64,000 bases of DNA, taken from the NCBI RefSeq assembly GCF_022867885.1, contig NZ_JALIFP010000018.1, forward strand, positions 18,573 to 82,572, written 5' to 3'. Positions within the stretch are counted from its first letter, which is position 1; the number at the start of each line of letters is the position of its first letter. The position numbers were made by a program, and so were the translations under genes. The notes below the pieces were generated by a model. That model saw only the letters and a list, made by a program, of their open reading frames with translations. It had not been told where the DNA came from and searched no databases. Shown here one piece after another: positions 27,425 through 36,840 of the stretch. The DNA comes from Lederbergia sp. NSJ-179 (lineage in GTDB: Bacteria; Bacillota; Bacilli; Bacillales; Bacillaceae_C).

Positions 27425-28399
27425 TTACGCTAATTTTTGACCACAGTTGGAGCAGAAGTTGCCACCACTTGTTTTCGTACCACAATTGGGACAGAAATTA
27501 GGCTTTTTCCCGTCTGCAGCATTGCCGGAATTGTTGGCTTCAGGCTGTTCTTCCTTCTTATCGATATTTTTCATCATTTCTTTCGCCATGCCCATGCCCA
27601 TCATCATACCAGCCATATCGGAAGCTGTTCCTCCGCCCTTCACTTTCCCGGAGGAAATGCCATCTGTCATGGATACTTGTTGATAACGGCTCATATCCCC
27701 AATCATGCCGTGGGAAGCGGTCTTGGTGATCATATCTTGAATCTCTTTTGGATAATTAAAGCTCATAATCTGAAAACCTGTTATCGTCATCCCGCTATCG
27801 ATAATCTGCATATCTAAATCTTCTTGAATCCCTTTCGCAATCTCAGAGGCGTTTGCCCGCAGATTAAACATATCTTTTCCTTCCTTCGTGATCCACTTCA
27901 TTAAAAGTTGGTCCAGGATAGCTGTGATTCGAATTTTGACATCCTCTACTAAGTAACGATCCTTCACACCGGCAATTTTATCCATTAAGGCAATATAATC
28001 ATGGACTTTAAATTGAAAGGTTCCATTGGCGCGGACAGGCATTCCACCTGGTAATTGCGGCGTTGGAAGTTGGATCGCATTTTTTGTCCCCCATTTCACC
28101 GTGAACTCCTTCGTATTGACAAATAATACTTCTACGCGCAACCCACTATTAAAGCCGAATTTAAAGCCTTTAAGCGTGGATAGGAAGGGAATAATTTGCG
28201 ATTCAATATTATAGTCGCCTTCATCTTTAAAAATCCCTTCCATTTTTCCGTTGTTAAAAAATACAGCATCCTGACCAGGCCGAATGATCAGTCTACTTCC
28301 TTTTTTAATTTCACGATTACTCCATTTCCAAAAGATCATATCATCTCTAAATTCTTCCCATTCCACCACATTCGCGAATTGATTTCTGAAAAAACTCAT
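27425..28399 (-). CDS. ydjI: YdjI-like SPFH-domain protein with C-terminal zinc ribbon
   Basis: 324 residues. The body (1-240) is an SPFH/virion-core-like domain (for example RLIIRPGQDAVFFNNGK, TGFQIMSFNYPKEIQDMI). It is followed by a Met/Gly-rich linker and a C-terminal double-CxxC zinc ribbon, FCPNCGTKTSGGNFCSNCG. In B. subtilis the orthologue ends the pspA-ydjGHI operon and helps place PspA at the membrane under envelope stress; gene order here is identical. It lies 31 bp behind ydjH. Confidence 0.88.
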   Translation of the reverse strand: MSFFRNQFANVVEWEEFRDDMIFWKWSNREIKKGSRLIIRPGQDAVFFNNGKMEGIFKDEGDYNIESQIIPFLSTLKGFKFGFNSGLRVEVLFVNTKEFTVKWGTKNAIQLPTPQLPGGMPVRANGTFQFKVHDYIALMDKIAGVKDRYLVEDVKIRITAILDQLLMKWITKEGKDMFNLRANASEIAKGIQEDLDMQIIDSGMTITGFQIMSFNYPKEIQDMITKTASHGMIGDMSRYQQVSMTDGISSGKVKGGGTASDMAGMMMGMGMAKEMMKNIDKKEEQPEANNSGNAADGKKPNFCPNCGTKTSGGNFCSNCGQKLA

Positions 28400-28430
28400 C
28401 TATATCCTCCCTTTCTATTCATAGCTTTCT

Positions 28431-29222
28431 TTAAAAACTGCCTCTACTGCCGCTATGGGAATGGCCGCCACTTGTTCTACCGCCACCACCTGAACTTCCA
28501 CTGCTATTATTTTGCGGTTTCCTGCGCTTCGTCGTTCTTGTTCGAATATATTGGTCTTTTCTGCGGAGGACCCGTGATGTATCAAGGTCTTCGTAGGTTT
28601 TATTATTAATCGTAACCCTGCCTCCTGAAGTATACGCCATCCCGCCGACAATCACTGCACCAAGTCCAACGGCAACGAGCGCCTGAAACCATAATTGGAA
28701 AAGGAGGTTATTCGGGCTGAGACCAAAACGGATCCCCATATATTCATCAGCCGTTAAAATGAAGGTTTGAAAAGCGGTAAAATAATCTTTATTCGACATT
28801 GCTGGAGTGATTTTGTCTCTAATTAGATCAAGTCGGTGATCATCTAGTAATTTCTCTGCTTTATAAAATCCAGCTAAATATAAATCCCTATGTTGCATAT
28901 CGACTGTTAAAATAGCGGTATTCCCATGTTTTTGATCATAGCCGAGACCTTTTTCATCGTAAAAATCTTCCATATAAGGAATAATATCTTTTCCCTTTGT
29001 ATCCTTCGTCGTTAAAATAATAAAATCTGTCTCTCTTTTTACACTATACTCTTCCGCAAGTGCTTCTAATTGTTCGGTTTCCTGCTCTGTCAATAATCCA
29101 GCCTCATCATAGATTCTTTGTTTTGTTGCGGAAGCCGCCATAACGGAACTTGAGATAAGAGGAATAAGGAAACAGAAGGAGAATAGTAAAAGGACCATTT
29201 TTGCGAACAAACATTTTTTCAC
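28431..29222 (-). CDS. ydjH: YdjH-like TPM-domain membrane protein
   Basis: About 263 residues: a signal sequence (LLLFSFCFLIPLISSSVMA), a TPM domain (RIYDEAGLLTEQE to about 165), one transmembrane segment (ALVAVGLGAVIVGGMAY) and a Gly/Ser-rich cytoplasmic tail ending SGGHSHSGSRGSF. Start GTG 29222 overlaps the TGA of ydjG (GTGA), so translation is coupled. Member of the Psp-type envelope stress module. Confidence 0.85.
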   Translation of the reverse strand: MKKCLFAKMVLLLFSFCFLIPLISSSVMAASATKQRIYDEAGLLTEQETEQLEALAEEYSVKRETDFIILTTKDTKGKDIIPYMEDFYDEKGLGYDQKHGNTAILTVDMQHRDLYLAGFYKAEKLLDDHRLDLIRDKITPAMSNKDYFTAFQTFILTADEYMGIRFGLSPNNLLFQLWFQALVAVGLGAVIVGGMAYTSGGRVTINNKTYEDLDTSRVLRRKDQYIRTRTTKRRKPQNNSSGSSGGGGRTSGGHSHSGSRGSF

Positions 29223-30247
29223 CAAAGTCCGCCCCCTAACATGAAGGCGATTAGTTTAAGCGTAATAAAACTGCCGCCAGCAATACTGCTAAACCACGCT
29301 GCCACTTTTCCGAAGCTGAGCGGCGGTTTCCCCACAATCTTACCTGTTTGCCCGTTCATCGCAAAGGTGTGCTCCGATTTATCATAATCATAATACACCA
29401 TCCAAATTGGAAATAAGACATAAGCACTTTGCTTCTTCTTTGTATCTATTTGTTTTGTCTTAAAGCTAATCGAAGAGTAGCCCGCCATTGTCGAGTCAAT
29501 ATAGGAATCTATAAAATCCTGCACTCTTGCTTTCACACGAGGATATAATTCGTCATCATTATAATTATATTTTTCTGCAATATAGCCTGCAAGATAAGGA
29601 GTTTTAAACTCCTTTAAATCTTCATAATGAAAAGGTTCCAATTTATCCATAATTTCATCATTCATTTTTTCCGAAGCATCTGTTGGGACCTTTTTATAAT
29701 CAAGATTAATATCACGCATCACATCATAATATTTCGTTTCTGTATAGATATAATCGCCACGCGTATATTCCCTAACCTTCGTACCAGTTGCTTGTACATG
29801 GACCTTACTATTTAAATCATACAGCCAAAAAGGAACGTACATTCCGGTAACAGCTTTAATGCGATCCGCTGACATAAAGCCTTTTGGAGTGAGACGTCCA
29901 TTTTTACACCAAGTACGGAATGCTTGAATCGCCTCGTCCTTGCTAATTTTAAATGGAATAACCATTTTCGGTGCTAATACTCCTGATAAACGATCCCCAA
30001 GCACCACTCCGGCTCCACAAAAACTACAAGTTGTCGCTGTCGTATCAGCATCTGTCAGAATAACCGCTCCACAGTTTTCACAATGATATTCCTTCGCCTC
30101 ATCTTCGGAGAAAGTCGTTAAGATATGCTCATCTGAAAAGTCTTCAATATTATCTTTTCGTCCACAGCTTGGGCAGGAAAGTGTCCCTGTTTCACTGTCG
30201 AAAGCCATATCGTCCCCGCAGTTTGGGCATTTATACTGAATCACCAT
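29219..30247 (-). CDS. ydjG: YdjG-like zinc-ribbon membrane protein
   Basis: 342 residues. Two zinc ribbons at the N-terminus, YKCPNCG..LSCPSCG (3-31) and YHCENCG..TCSFCG (54-82), then a long soluble region and a single hydrophobic C-terminal segment. It matches the TFIIB-like YdjG protein which, with YdjH and YdjI, recruits PspA in B. subtilis. A perfect palindrome precedes it in the operon. Confidence 0.85.
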   Translation of the reverse strand: MVIQYKCPNCGDDMAFDSETGTLSCPSCGRKDNIEDFSDEHILTTFSEDEAKEYHCENCGAVILTDADTTATTCSFCGAGVVLGDRLSGVLAPKMVIPFKISKDEAIQAFRTWCKNGRLTPKGFMSADRIKAVTGMYVPFWLYDLNSKVHVQATGTKVREYTRGDYIYTETKYYDVMRDINLDYKKVPTDASEKMNDEIMDKLEPFHYEDLKEFKTPYLAGYIAEKYNYNDDELYPRVKARVQDFIDSYIDSTMAGYSSISFKTKQIDTKKKQSAYVLFPIWMVYYDYDKSEHTFAMNGQTGKIVGKPPLSFGKVAAWFSSIAGGSFITLKLIAFMLGGGLW

Positions 30248-30275
30248 CTCATGTTCACCTCACTTTTTTCAGTAG

Positions 30276-30303
30276 GAAAGCTGTAGCTTAAGCTACAGCT
30301 TTC
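30276..30303 (-). promoter_or_regulatory. 28-nt perfect palindrome between pspA and ydjG
   Basis: GAAAGCTGTAGCTT and its exact complement form a 28-nt palindrome six bases after the pspA stop-codon end and 28 bp before ydjG. As RNA it would be a 12-bp hairpin, able to act as a partial terminator or a stabiliser that sets PspA above YdjGHI levels. Confidence 0.65.
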
Positions 30304-30309
30304 AAAGAT

Positions 30310-30990
30310 TTAGGCATCCTTGTTTTTTACTTGTTCCTTTAGGGCAGCTAGCTCGTCGTCTACACCATTATCTGTATCATATTTTGTCATTAAATCATCT
30401 ATGCCATCTTTAGGATTCGCATTTAATTCAGCCATTGCATTCGCTTCATCTAACGCTTTATTCACCTTTTCTTCCATTCTACCAAAGGCAGAAACAGAAT
30501 CATTCGCTCCTGTAATGGAAGAACCAATTTTATTTAATCTTTCTTGTGTTTTGGCGACGGCCATTTTTCCCTTAATCATTGTGCGGCGTGCCTCAAGTTC
30601 GCCAATATCTGAAACGAGCTTATCATGCATTTCCCGCATCCGCATCGCATTAGAGGAAGCTAAGCTGTAGGCTGACTGTAACTCGGCTTGGTTTGCGGTT
30701 AGCTGGGCTTTTTTCTCTAGAAACTTTCTTGCATCATCCTCATTGTTACTTTCCAAGGCTTTGACCGCATAAGCTTGCATCTTTTCAATTTCCTTCACAC
30801 ATTCATCTAAAGCACGTTTGGATCTTTGTTCTTCTGCCATTACAGATGCCGTTTCAGCCTTTACTTTCCCTAGATCACTTTGTAAATTTCTCATGTATTG
30901 ATCGATCATTTTTTCCGGATTTTCCGCCTTGTCTAAAAGGGCATTAATATTACTCGCCATAATGTCTTTAAATCTAGATAAAATACTCAT
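30310..30990 (-). CDS. pspA: PspA/IM30-family membrane-remodelling protein
   Basis: 226 residues, almost entirely long alpha-helical coiled coil, with the typical N-terminus FKDIMASNINALLDKAENPEKMIDQYMRN. PspA/LiaH proteins polymerise on damaged membrane. First gene of pspA-ydjG-ydjH-ydjI. Start ATG behind GGAGGA. A sigma-W-like box lies upstream. Confidence 0.93.
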   Translation of the reverse strand: MSILSRFKDIMASNINALLDKAENPEKMIDQYMRNLQSDLGKVKAETASVMAEEQRSKRALDECVKEIEKMQAYAVKALESNNEDDARKFLEKKAQLTANQAELQSAYSLASSNAMRMREMHDKLVSDIGELEARRTMIKGKMAVAKTQERLNKIGSSITGANDSVSAFGRMEEKVNKALDEANAMAELNANPKDGIDDLMTKYDTDNGVDDELAALKEQVKNKDA

Positions 30991-31024
30991 AAAAGGGTCC
31001 TCCTATTTTTTAGTATAGTATATA

Positions 31025-31051
31025 TACTGTTTTGTCCTTCCAAAAGTTTCA
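31025..31051 (-). promoter_or_regulatory. Possible ECF sigma (sigma-W-like) promoter
   Basis: On the minus strand TGAAAC (31051-31046) is followed after 16-17 bases by CAGTA. The -35 box is the sigma-W consensus; the -10 (CGTA expected) is imperfect. The B. subtilis pspA operon is sigma-W controlled, so the assignment is reasonable but not firm. Confidence 0.45.
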
Positions 31052-31127
31052 TTTTTTTACAATCAAGCTAAAATAATTGTAACATTTCCCTGCTGGATAC
31101 GTCCAATCATGGTAAAGGGGGTTATAT

Positions 31128-32027
31128 TTGATGAAAAAAATGTTTGTCGTGTCCTTCATGATCATCCCATTATTGTTTGCGGCTTGTAGTTCAAGTCAGT
31201 CAAAAGAAAGCAGTGATAGCGCTGGCTTTTCAGAAAAAGATGTTTCAAACGCTAAGACGGAAAGTTCTAGTGACGGTGTGATGGAAAATTCAAGTAAAAA
31301 TCAGTCAGTAGAAAACGCTTCAGAGCAAGCGGAGACGACCGCTGCAACAGATCGAATGGTGATTCATCAAGTTCAGTTAGAGGTTCTTGTACAGGATCTG
31401 GATCAAGCTCAAGCTTCGATTGAAAAGAAAGTGGAGCAATATAAAGGGTATATCGTTGAATCGAATATGTATCGTGAAAGTGAGACACAAAAAGCGGGCC
31501 AGCTCGTGATTCGCATTCCTGATAAGGATTTCCAAACGTTTCTTCGCGAAACCGAAAAGGAAGTGACTGAGGTTCTTGATCGAACCATTTCTGGTGAGGA
31601 TGTCACGGAACAATATGTTGATTTAGAAGCTCGATTACAATCGAAACGAGTGGTTGAGAAAAGATTATTAAGTTTCTTAGAGGACGCGGAAAAAACGGAG
31701 GATCTTCTAAAAATATCGAATGATTTAGCGGATGTTCAAGAGGCAATTGAAACAATTACTGGCAAGGTGAATTTTTTGAAAAATCAAACGGATTATTCAA
31801 CGATTACCATTTATATGAATGAAGATTCGATCCAAAAAATTGCGGAAAAGCCATTCAATACATGGGAAAAAACGAAAAAGCAGCTGGCAGCGAGCACCAA
31901 TTTCTTACTTGTCGCAGGATCTGGATTAGTCGTCTTCTTAATTGGAAATCTTCCCATTTTCATCCTTGTATTATTGATAGGCCTGATCCTGTTTTATTTT
32001 ATTAGGAGACGGAAACGGGAAAAATAA
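31128..32027 (+). CDS. DUF4349 lipoprotein
   Basis: 299 residues. Lipobox LFAAC gives a lipidated cysteine at residue 20. A Ser/Glu-rich linker is followed by the DUF4349 region (about 75-240) with long helices (EKKVEQYKGYIVESNMY, VTEQYVDLEARLQSK), and the C-terminus has two membrane segments before RRRKREK. Extracytoplasmic, anchored at both ends. Divergent from the pspA operon with 137 bp between. No function established for the family. Confidence 0.85.
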   Translation: MMKKMFVVSFMIIPLLFAACSSSQSKESSDSAGFSEKDVSNAKTESSSDGVMENSSKNQSVENASEQAETTAATDRMVIHQVQLEVLVQDLDQAQASIEKKVEQYKGYIVESNMYRESETQKAGQLVIRIPDKDFQTFLRETEKEVTEVLDRTISGEDVTEQYVDLEARLQSKRVVEKRLLSFLEDAEKTEDLLKISNDLADVQEAIETITGKVNFLKNQTDYSTITIYMNEDSIQKIAEKPFNTWEKTKKQLAASTNFLLVAGSGLVVFLIGNLPIFILVLLIGLILFYFIRRRKREK

Positions 32028-32198
32028 AGATTTTTAATATACGAATATAGCTTCTTAAAGAAGTCATTTATCTACTATCCTATTTAATGCTATTTGTAGG
32101 AATGACAATTTTGAAACTCATTCACAGGTATGTGAACTGCTGTGTTTTTTTGAACTTTACCTTATTTATATAGAAAACATTTAAAGAATAATTCTAAG

Positions 32199-32234
32199 AA
32201 AGGTCGCGCTCTTTTTAATAGAGCCGACCTTTTT
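32199..32234 (+). terminator. Terminator after the DUF4349 gene
   Basis: Stem AAAGGTCG-GCTCT with AGAGC-CGACCTTT, one bulged C, followed by T residues. It lies 170 bp past the gene; nothing else is evident between. Confidence 0.7.
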
Positions 32235-32263
32235 AAACCATCATGATTGATCGTTTTCTTATC

Positions 32264-32537
32264 CTATTTACCACGATCTTCCTTCATAACAGGTGCCTCT
32301 CTATGTTTTGTCTCCTGCTCGAAAGCGTAAGCAATTTTTAGTAAGCTCTCTTCGCTAAATGCCGTGCCAGTAAATGATACACCGAATGGTTCACCACTCG
32401 GACTGTAGCCCGCAGGTACGATGACTGTTGGATAGCCTGCTTTCGCGGCGATATCGGAGCCCCTATCGCCCCCCAAAGAAGATAGCATCTAAGTTATGCT
32501 GATTTAAGGCAAAGTCGATTCCTAGCTCTCTTGAGTG
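32264..32537 (-). pseudogene. 3' remnant of an amidase gene
   Basis: The C-terminal end of an amidase-signature protein: DHSRELGIDFALNQHNLDAIFFGG, then a one-base insertion in a G-rich run near 32475, then DRGSDIAAKAGYPTVIVPAGYSPSGEPFGVSFTG and on to the stop at 32264. The catalytic Ser-Ser-Lys core is missing; the 5' end stops at a hairpin repeat at 32540. Truncated and frameshifted. Confidence 0.8.
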
Positions 32538-32539
32538 AT

Positions 32540-32583
32540 CCCCACTTCTATTTTTCTATTCAAATTGAATGTTTGAAGTGGGG
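32540..32583. repeat. Hairpin repeat bordering the amidase remnant
   Basis: CCCCACTTC (32540-32548) and GAAGTGGGG (32575-32583). The same arms with a different loop occur at 48837-48882, so this is likely a fragment of the same repeat family. Confidence 0.5.
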
Positions 32584-32606
32584 GTTCGTTGTCAATCAAA
32601 GACGGT

Positions 32607-33389
32607 TTAAGATCCCGTTGATCGATAATGTCGTACCCCTATTTTCCAAACGAATAGACAAGGGACAATAAATAATATTCCAAGTACTGGAGCGAACATA
32701 TGAAGGAACGCATGCCCTTCATTTTTATCCAGTAGAAATAATAAAGGAATATAATTGACACAGCCAAAAGGAATCACGAAGGTAAAGAATTTGGATATCC
32801 ATTTTTGGTAAATATTTAAAGGATATTGCGCCATTTCCCGTCCGCCATCTGTAAAAATATTGGTTACCTCAATCCCTTGGATCGTCCAAAAACAAAAGGT
32901 GGCGGCAAGGATGAAAATTCCGGTGAAAATACATACTCCACTTCCAATCATCAGCAACAAGGTGATCCCTTTTACAATTGTCCACTCAATTGGTAAAGCT
33001 TGGATCGCCCAAATAAGGACGATCAAACTTTGCAGAAGCCGGCCAACCCGCGTAAATTCAAATTGGGAACCGATCACTTGTATCACTGTACCTCTTGGTC
33101 GAACAAGGAGCCGGTCAAATCCTCCTTCCCGCACTAAGCGCGAGAAAGCATCGAATCCGCGAGCAAAACATTCACTAATCGCAAAAGCCATATGGATCAC
33201 AGCAAAACAAAGCGCTACCTCTGCAAAGCTCCAGCCTTTAATTTGTCCAAATCGTTCAAATAAGAAATATAAGCCCGCAAAGACGGAAAAAGGTACAAAA
33301 AACTGGCCTAATGATAAAAGCCAAAAGGAAGTTCGATATTGGAGCTGAGCTTTCCATAAGATCTTAAGGTATTTGGTATATAAGGTCAT
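32607..33389 (-). CDS. ABC-2 family exporter permease
   Basis: 260 residues, six membrane segments. ARGFDAFSRLVREGGFDRLLVRPRG after the second segment is the conserved cytoplasmic loop of the ABC-2 permease group that includes COG3694. Third gene of an ATPase-permease-permease operon, three bases behind the second. These systems occur widely in Bacillus; substrate unknown. Confidence 0.85.
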   Translation of the reverse strand: MTLYTKYLKILWKAQLQYRTSFWLLSLGQFFVPFSVFAGLYFLFERFGQIKGWSFAEVALCFAVIHMAFAISECFARGFDAFSRLVREGGFDRLLVRPRGTVIQVIGSQFEFTRVGRLLQSLIVLIWAIQALPIEWTIVKGITLLLMIGSGVCIFTGIFILAATFCFWTIQGIEVTNIFTDGGREMAQYPLNIYQKWISKFFTFVIPFGCVNYIPLLFLLDKNEGHAFLHMFAPVLGILFIVPCLFVWKIGVRHYRSTGS

Positions 33390-33392
33390 CTC

Positions 33393-34196
33393 TTACCCTC
33401 CTTGTACAACCACTCTTTTTAATGCTTTTTTAATACAAAACTGTCCTATGAACACAAGTAAGACGAGCCAAATCAGTTGAATACATATCCCCTCTACGGC
33501 CTCTCCATGTGAAATATGTCCAGAATAAACACGAAAAGGAAAATCGGCTGTGAATCGGAAAGGAAGCAAATAGGCAATTTTCTGCAACCATTCTGGCATA
33601 AAGGGAATAGGGATTGTTAAGCCCGCAAAAAAGTCGCCAATAATACTGAACATAAGTAATGAACCAGTGGGCGACATCGTAAGAAATACAGAAATATATA
33701 TCAGCATCGAAATCGAGATCATAAGCAATAATCCCAAAAGCAAAGCTAGTATAAATAATAGTGAGGTAGTTCCATTTTCTGGTAGGGTCATTTTATAAGG
33801 CTGTGGTAATAAAAAAGCAACAATTAAGATTGGAAAGCTACGTAGAATGGCACTTGCTAAACGTTGAGCTAATAATTTTGCGTACCAAAAACCATAAATA
33901 TCACAAGGTCGACACAGCTCATAAGCAATATTTCCAGTCGTGATTAACTCAAATAATTCGTTATCGCGAAACCATAACATGACAAACGCTAAGAATGATT
34001 GCTGAAGCCAAAGATAAGTAATTAATTCTTTTAATGACATAGGTGGTGACTGGATGGCATGTTCGTAGAAAGCTTCGAAAATCATAATATACATAAAGCC
34101 CCAAAAAAATTGTGTTGCCACTCCAGCAAAAGCAGCGGTTCGATATTGCAGGCCAGTTTGCAGCTTCAATCGTAAAACCGAGATATAGGCATTCAT
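33393..34196 (-). CDS. ABC-2 family exporter permease
   Basis: 267 residues, six membrane segments, with the loop LFELITTGNIAYELCRPCDIYGFWYAK that parallels the loop in the next permease (COG4587 type). Its ATG overlaps the ATPase stop codon (ATGA). The two permeases should form a heterodimer. Confidence 0.85.
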   Translation of the reverse strand: MNAYISVLRLKLQTGLQYRTAAFAGVATQFFWGFMYIMIFEAFYEHAIQSPPMSLKELITYLWLQQSFLAFVMLWFRDNELFELITTGNIAYELCRPCDIYGFWYAKLLAQRLASAILRSFPILIVAFLLPQPYKMTLPENGTTSLLFILALLLGLLLMISISMLIYISVFLTMSPTGSLLMFSIIGDFFAGLTIPIPFMPEWLQKIAYLLPFRFTADFPFRVYSGHISHGEAVEGICIQLIWLVLLVFIGQFCIKKALKRVVVQGG

Positions 34197-35170
34197 AGCT
34201 GGTACTCCTCATACAGCTGGACAATCAGATCTTCAATCGGTTGTTCTTTTATGGAGATATCTAGTATATTCACTTGGTCTGATAGTTGAGAAATGATGTC
34301 AGATATCTTTATTTTTTCAGAATCGACAGATAACACTGCTCTTTCTGCTGCTTGTGAGAGTACGGTTGCCCCGATCATGTTAAATGGCTGTGATTGTTTT
34401 TGATAATCAATGGTGACAATTTTATGCCCTCCATATCGTTTGCGTAATTCTCGTAACTTGCCATCATATAATAGACTCCCTTTCCCGATTAATAGGACGC
34501 GATCTGCCAACGCTTCAATATCGTTCATATCATGGGTTGTTAAAAGAACGGTTACCCCCTTTTCCTTATTAATCGTTTGAATGAATTTTCGGACGGCAAT
34601 TTTTGAATGAGCATCAAGCCCAATCGTTGGTTCATCCAAAAATAAGATTTTGGGGCTATGCAAGAGGGAAGCAGCAATTTCACAGCGCATCCTCTGCCCT
34701 AAACTGAGTTGGCGCACAGGTGTAAAGATGAGATTTTCTAGATCAAGGGTTTCGACTAGTAAGGCAATATTCGCTTTATATTCTGCTTGAGTAATTTTGT
34801 AAATATCCCGAAGAAGTTCGAATGAATCGATAACAGGAACGTCCCACCATAATTGCGACCTTTGCCCAAAAACAACTCCTATATTTTTGACATATTGCAT
34901 CCGCTCTTTCCATGGGGTATAATTCATGATTTGGCAAGAACCTTGATCCGGAACCAAGATCCCGCTCATGATTTTAATCGTTGTTGATTTCCCTGCTCCG
35001 TTTGGACCAATATAGCCAACAATTTCCCCTTGTGGAATCGAAAAAGAAAGATCGCGAAGTGCGTGAACAACGGTATGTTCACGATGAAAAAGCGCCTTCA
35101 CAGAGCTCCTTAAACCATTCGAGCGTTTGGCGACCTTAAAAGATTTAGATAAGCCTTTTATTTCAATCAA
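34193..35170 (-). CDS. ABC transporter ATPase (COG4586 type)
   Basis: 325 residues. Long N-terminal strand-loop (FKVAKRSNGLRSSVKALFHRE) typical of this ATPase type, Walker A YIGPNGAGKSTTIKIM near 55-70, Q-loop VFGQRSQLWWD, signature LSLGQRMRCEIAAS, Walker B ILFLDEPTIGLD, switch TTHDM, and a C-terminal domain of about 85 residues. Start is TTG 35170 behind GGGAGG. A tandem duplication lies over the leader. Powers the two permeases downstream. Confidence 0.92.
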   Translation of the reverse strand: MIEIKGLSKSFKVAKRSNGLRSSVKALFHREHTVVHALRDLSFSIPQGEIVGYIGPNGAGKSTTIKIMSGILVPDQGSCQIMNYTPWKERMQYVKNIGVVFGQRSQLWWDVPVIDSFELLRDIYKITQAEYKANIALLVETLDLENLIFTPVRQLSLGQRMRCEIAASLLHSPKILFLDEPTIGLDAHSKIAVRKFIQTINKEKGVTVLLTTHDMNDIEALADRVLLIGKGSLLYDGKLRELRKRYGGHKIVTIDYQKQSQPFNMIGATVLSQAAERAVLSVDSEKIKISDIISQLSDQVNILDISIKEQPIEDLIVQLYEEYQL

Positions 35171-35174
35171 CTAC

Positions 35175-35242
35175 ATTCAACCTCCCTTTATAGAAGAATC
35201 AGAAAAAAATTCAACCTCCCTTTATAGAAGAATCAGAAAAAA
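35175..35242. repeat. Tandem 34-bp duplication over the ATPase leader
   Basis: Two identical 34-bp units, 35175-35208 and 35209-35242. Each carries, on the minus strand, AAAGGGAGGTTGAAT, so the ribosome site of the ATPase gene is present twice. Confidence 0.9.
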
Positions 35243-35337
35243 AGATAATATCACTCTATCAGCTGTTTGTCAATTTGTATTTTTCAGAAGTTTTCCATAA
35301 AAAAAGAACTGTCGTTTAAACAGCTCCAGCTAAAACC

Positions 35338-36540
35338 TTAATTTGCAAGTCCTTTGCTTCTATTTTTTGTTTTGATTAAAAGATAAAGATATAAAACGAT
35401 GGATAACATGACTGATCCGGCCGATGTTATATAAATGACATTATAGCCATACAGAAAAGCTAATTGTCCAAACGTCATTGCCCCTAGTCCGACACCTAAA
35501 TCAAAGAAAGAAAAGAATGTGGCATTCGCCATCCCCTTTCGGTTAGATGGAGCTTGATCAATTGCCCATGCCTGCAAGGCCGGTTGAACACTTCCAAATC
35601 CTAGTCCATATAATGCAGCCGCTATAAGCATAACCGTTATATTAGGTAGCCAAGCTAGCAAGATCATCGCAATAAATACCAAGACAGTACCAGGGAGAAA
35701 AACAAATAGATGCCCTTTCCTGTCGTAGATTTTTCCCGCAAATGTTCGAGATATCATTAAAAAAAGTGCGTAGACCAAAAAATAAAACTCAATACCTGAA
35801 ATATGTTTTTCCGTCGCATATAGTGGGAGAAATGAAGCGATCCCCCCAAATGTCACTGTGATAAAAAATAGTAACAAAGATGGTTGTATAGCGGATTTCT
35901 CAAATATATCAAATTTAGGAACAGCCGCTTTATTGGGTGATTCTTCTACTTTCTTATAGTGAATTTGGGAAGAAAGCAACAATGCGGCAAGCCCCATCCC
36001 GCCACAAATTAAAAATAGGTGGGAAAACGAGATAACGCCAGCAAGGGTTAAACCTAAAGATGGACCGAAGGCAAGAGCTAGATTCCCAGATAAGCCGAAA
36101 TAGCCCATGCCCTCCCCACGGCGTTTCGCCGGAATTAAATCGGTGGCAATCGTCCCGCTCGCCGTAGTAGAGAATCCCCATCCTACGCCTTGAATAATCC
36201 GCATAACAAGTAATAAAGCCATGCTGCCTATAAATGAATAGGATCCCACGGATAGAATAAACACACATAATCCGAACATATAAACAAAACGCCGGCCTTT
36301 TGATTCTAAAGAATGACCAGCATACGGACGGAATAATAAGGCGGAAAACGTGAAGATCCCAACAATAATCCCGATCATTTGATCACTGCCACCTAGTTCC
36401 TTCACAAAAATAGGCAGGGTTGGCAATGTCATTTGAAACCCGAGAAAAATAAAAAAATTGGCCAAGCAGATTAAAACAAAATCCCTTGTCCATATTTTCT
36501 CCAGTTTCTCTGTCCCCTGTATCTTTGCTTGTGAATCCAT
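35338..36540 (-). CDS. MFS transporter, drug-efflux type
   Basis: 400 residues, twelve membrane segments. Motif A after segment 2 reads GHSLESKGRRFVYMFG and the segment 5 pattern GPSLGLTLAG fits motif C of drug/proton antiporters. Start ATG behind AGGGAGA. No regulator gene adjoins. Substrate unknown. Confidence 0.88.
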   Translation of the reverse strand: MDSQAKIQGTEKLEKIWTRDFVLICLANFFIFLGFQMTLPTLPIFVKELGGSDQMIGIIVGIFTFSALLFRPYAGHSLESKGRRFVYMFGLCVFILSVGSYSFIGSMALLLVMRIIQGVGWGFSTTASGTIATDLIPAKRRGEGMGYFGLSGNLALAFGPSLGLTLAGVISFSHLFLICGGMGLAALLLSSQIHYKKVEESPNKAAVPKFDIFEKSAIQPSLLLFFITVTFGGIASFLPLYATEKHISGIEFYFLVYALFLMISRTFAGKIYDRKGHLFVFLPGTVLVFIAMILLAWLPNITVMLIAAALYGLGFGSVQPALQAWAIDQAPSNRKGMANATFFSFFDLGVGLGAMTFGQLAFLYGYNVIYITSAGSVMLSIVLYLYLLIKTKNRSKGLAN

Positions 36541-36840
36541 GTCAGTCTCCCTCTCTTTGCCTCAATAAAGAAGTATTTAGTTAACTTTTATTCTAACATA
36601 TGTATGTAATATTATTAAATGTGTCAAAAGCTAGGTTCCTTGGAACTCGTTTGTTGTTTGACAGCTTCTATCAAAACATTTAGCTTCCCGAAACAACTTT
36701 CAGATTATATCATATATAATCCTATGAGTCTAGTTTGAATGGAGATTTTCCAATAGGACAGGTAGAACGTCAGTAAGGTTGCAGAACCCCAATGAGGAAA
36801 TCGGCTCCCCCATTCTTTTTTTCATAGGCTCTAATAATAA
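36541..36840. other. Intergenic stretch, no gene seen
   Basis: Contains only the upstream region of the MFS gene. No frame or repeat that I can support. Confidence 0.5.

Noticed and set aside
27437..27817. Plus-strand open frame of 126 codons opposite ydjI
   Set aside because: His/Cys-rich composition is the mirror of the Met/Gly and zinc-ribbon codons of ydjI; no start signal.
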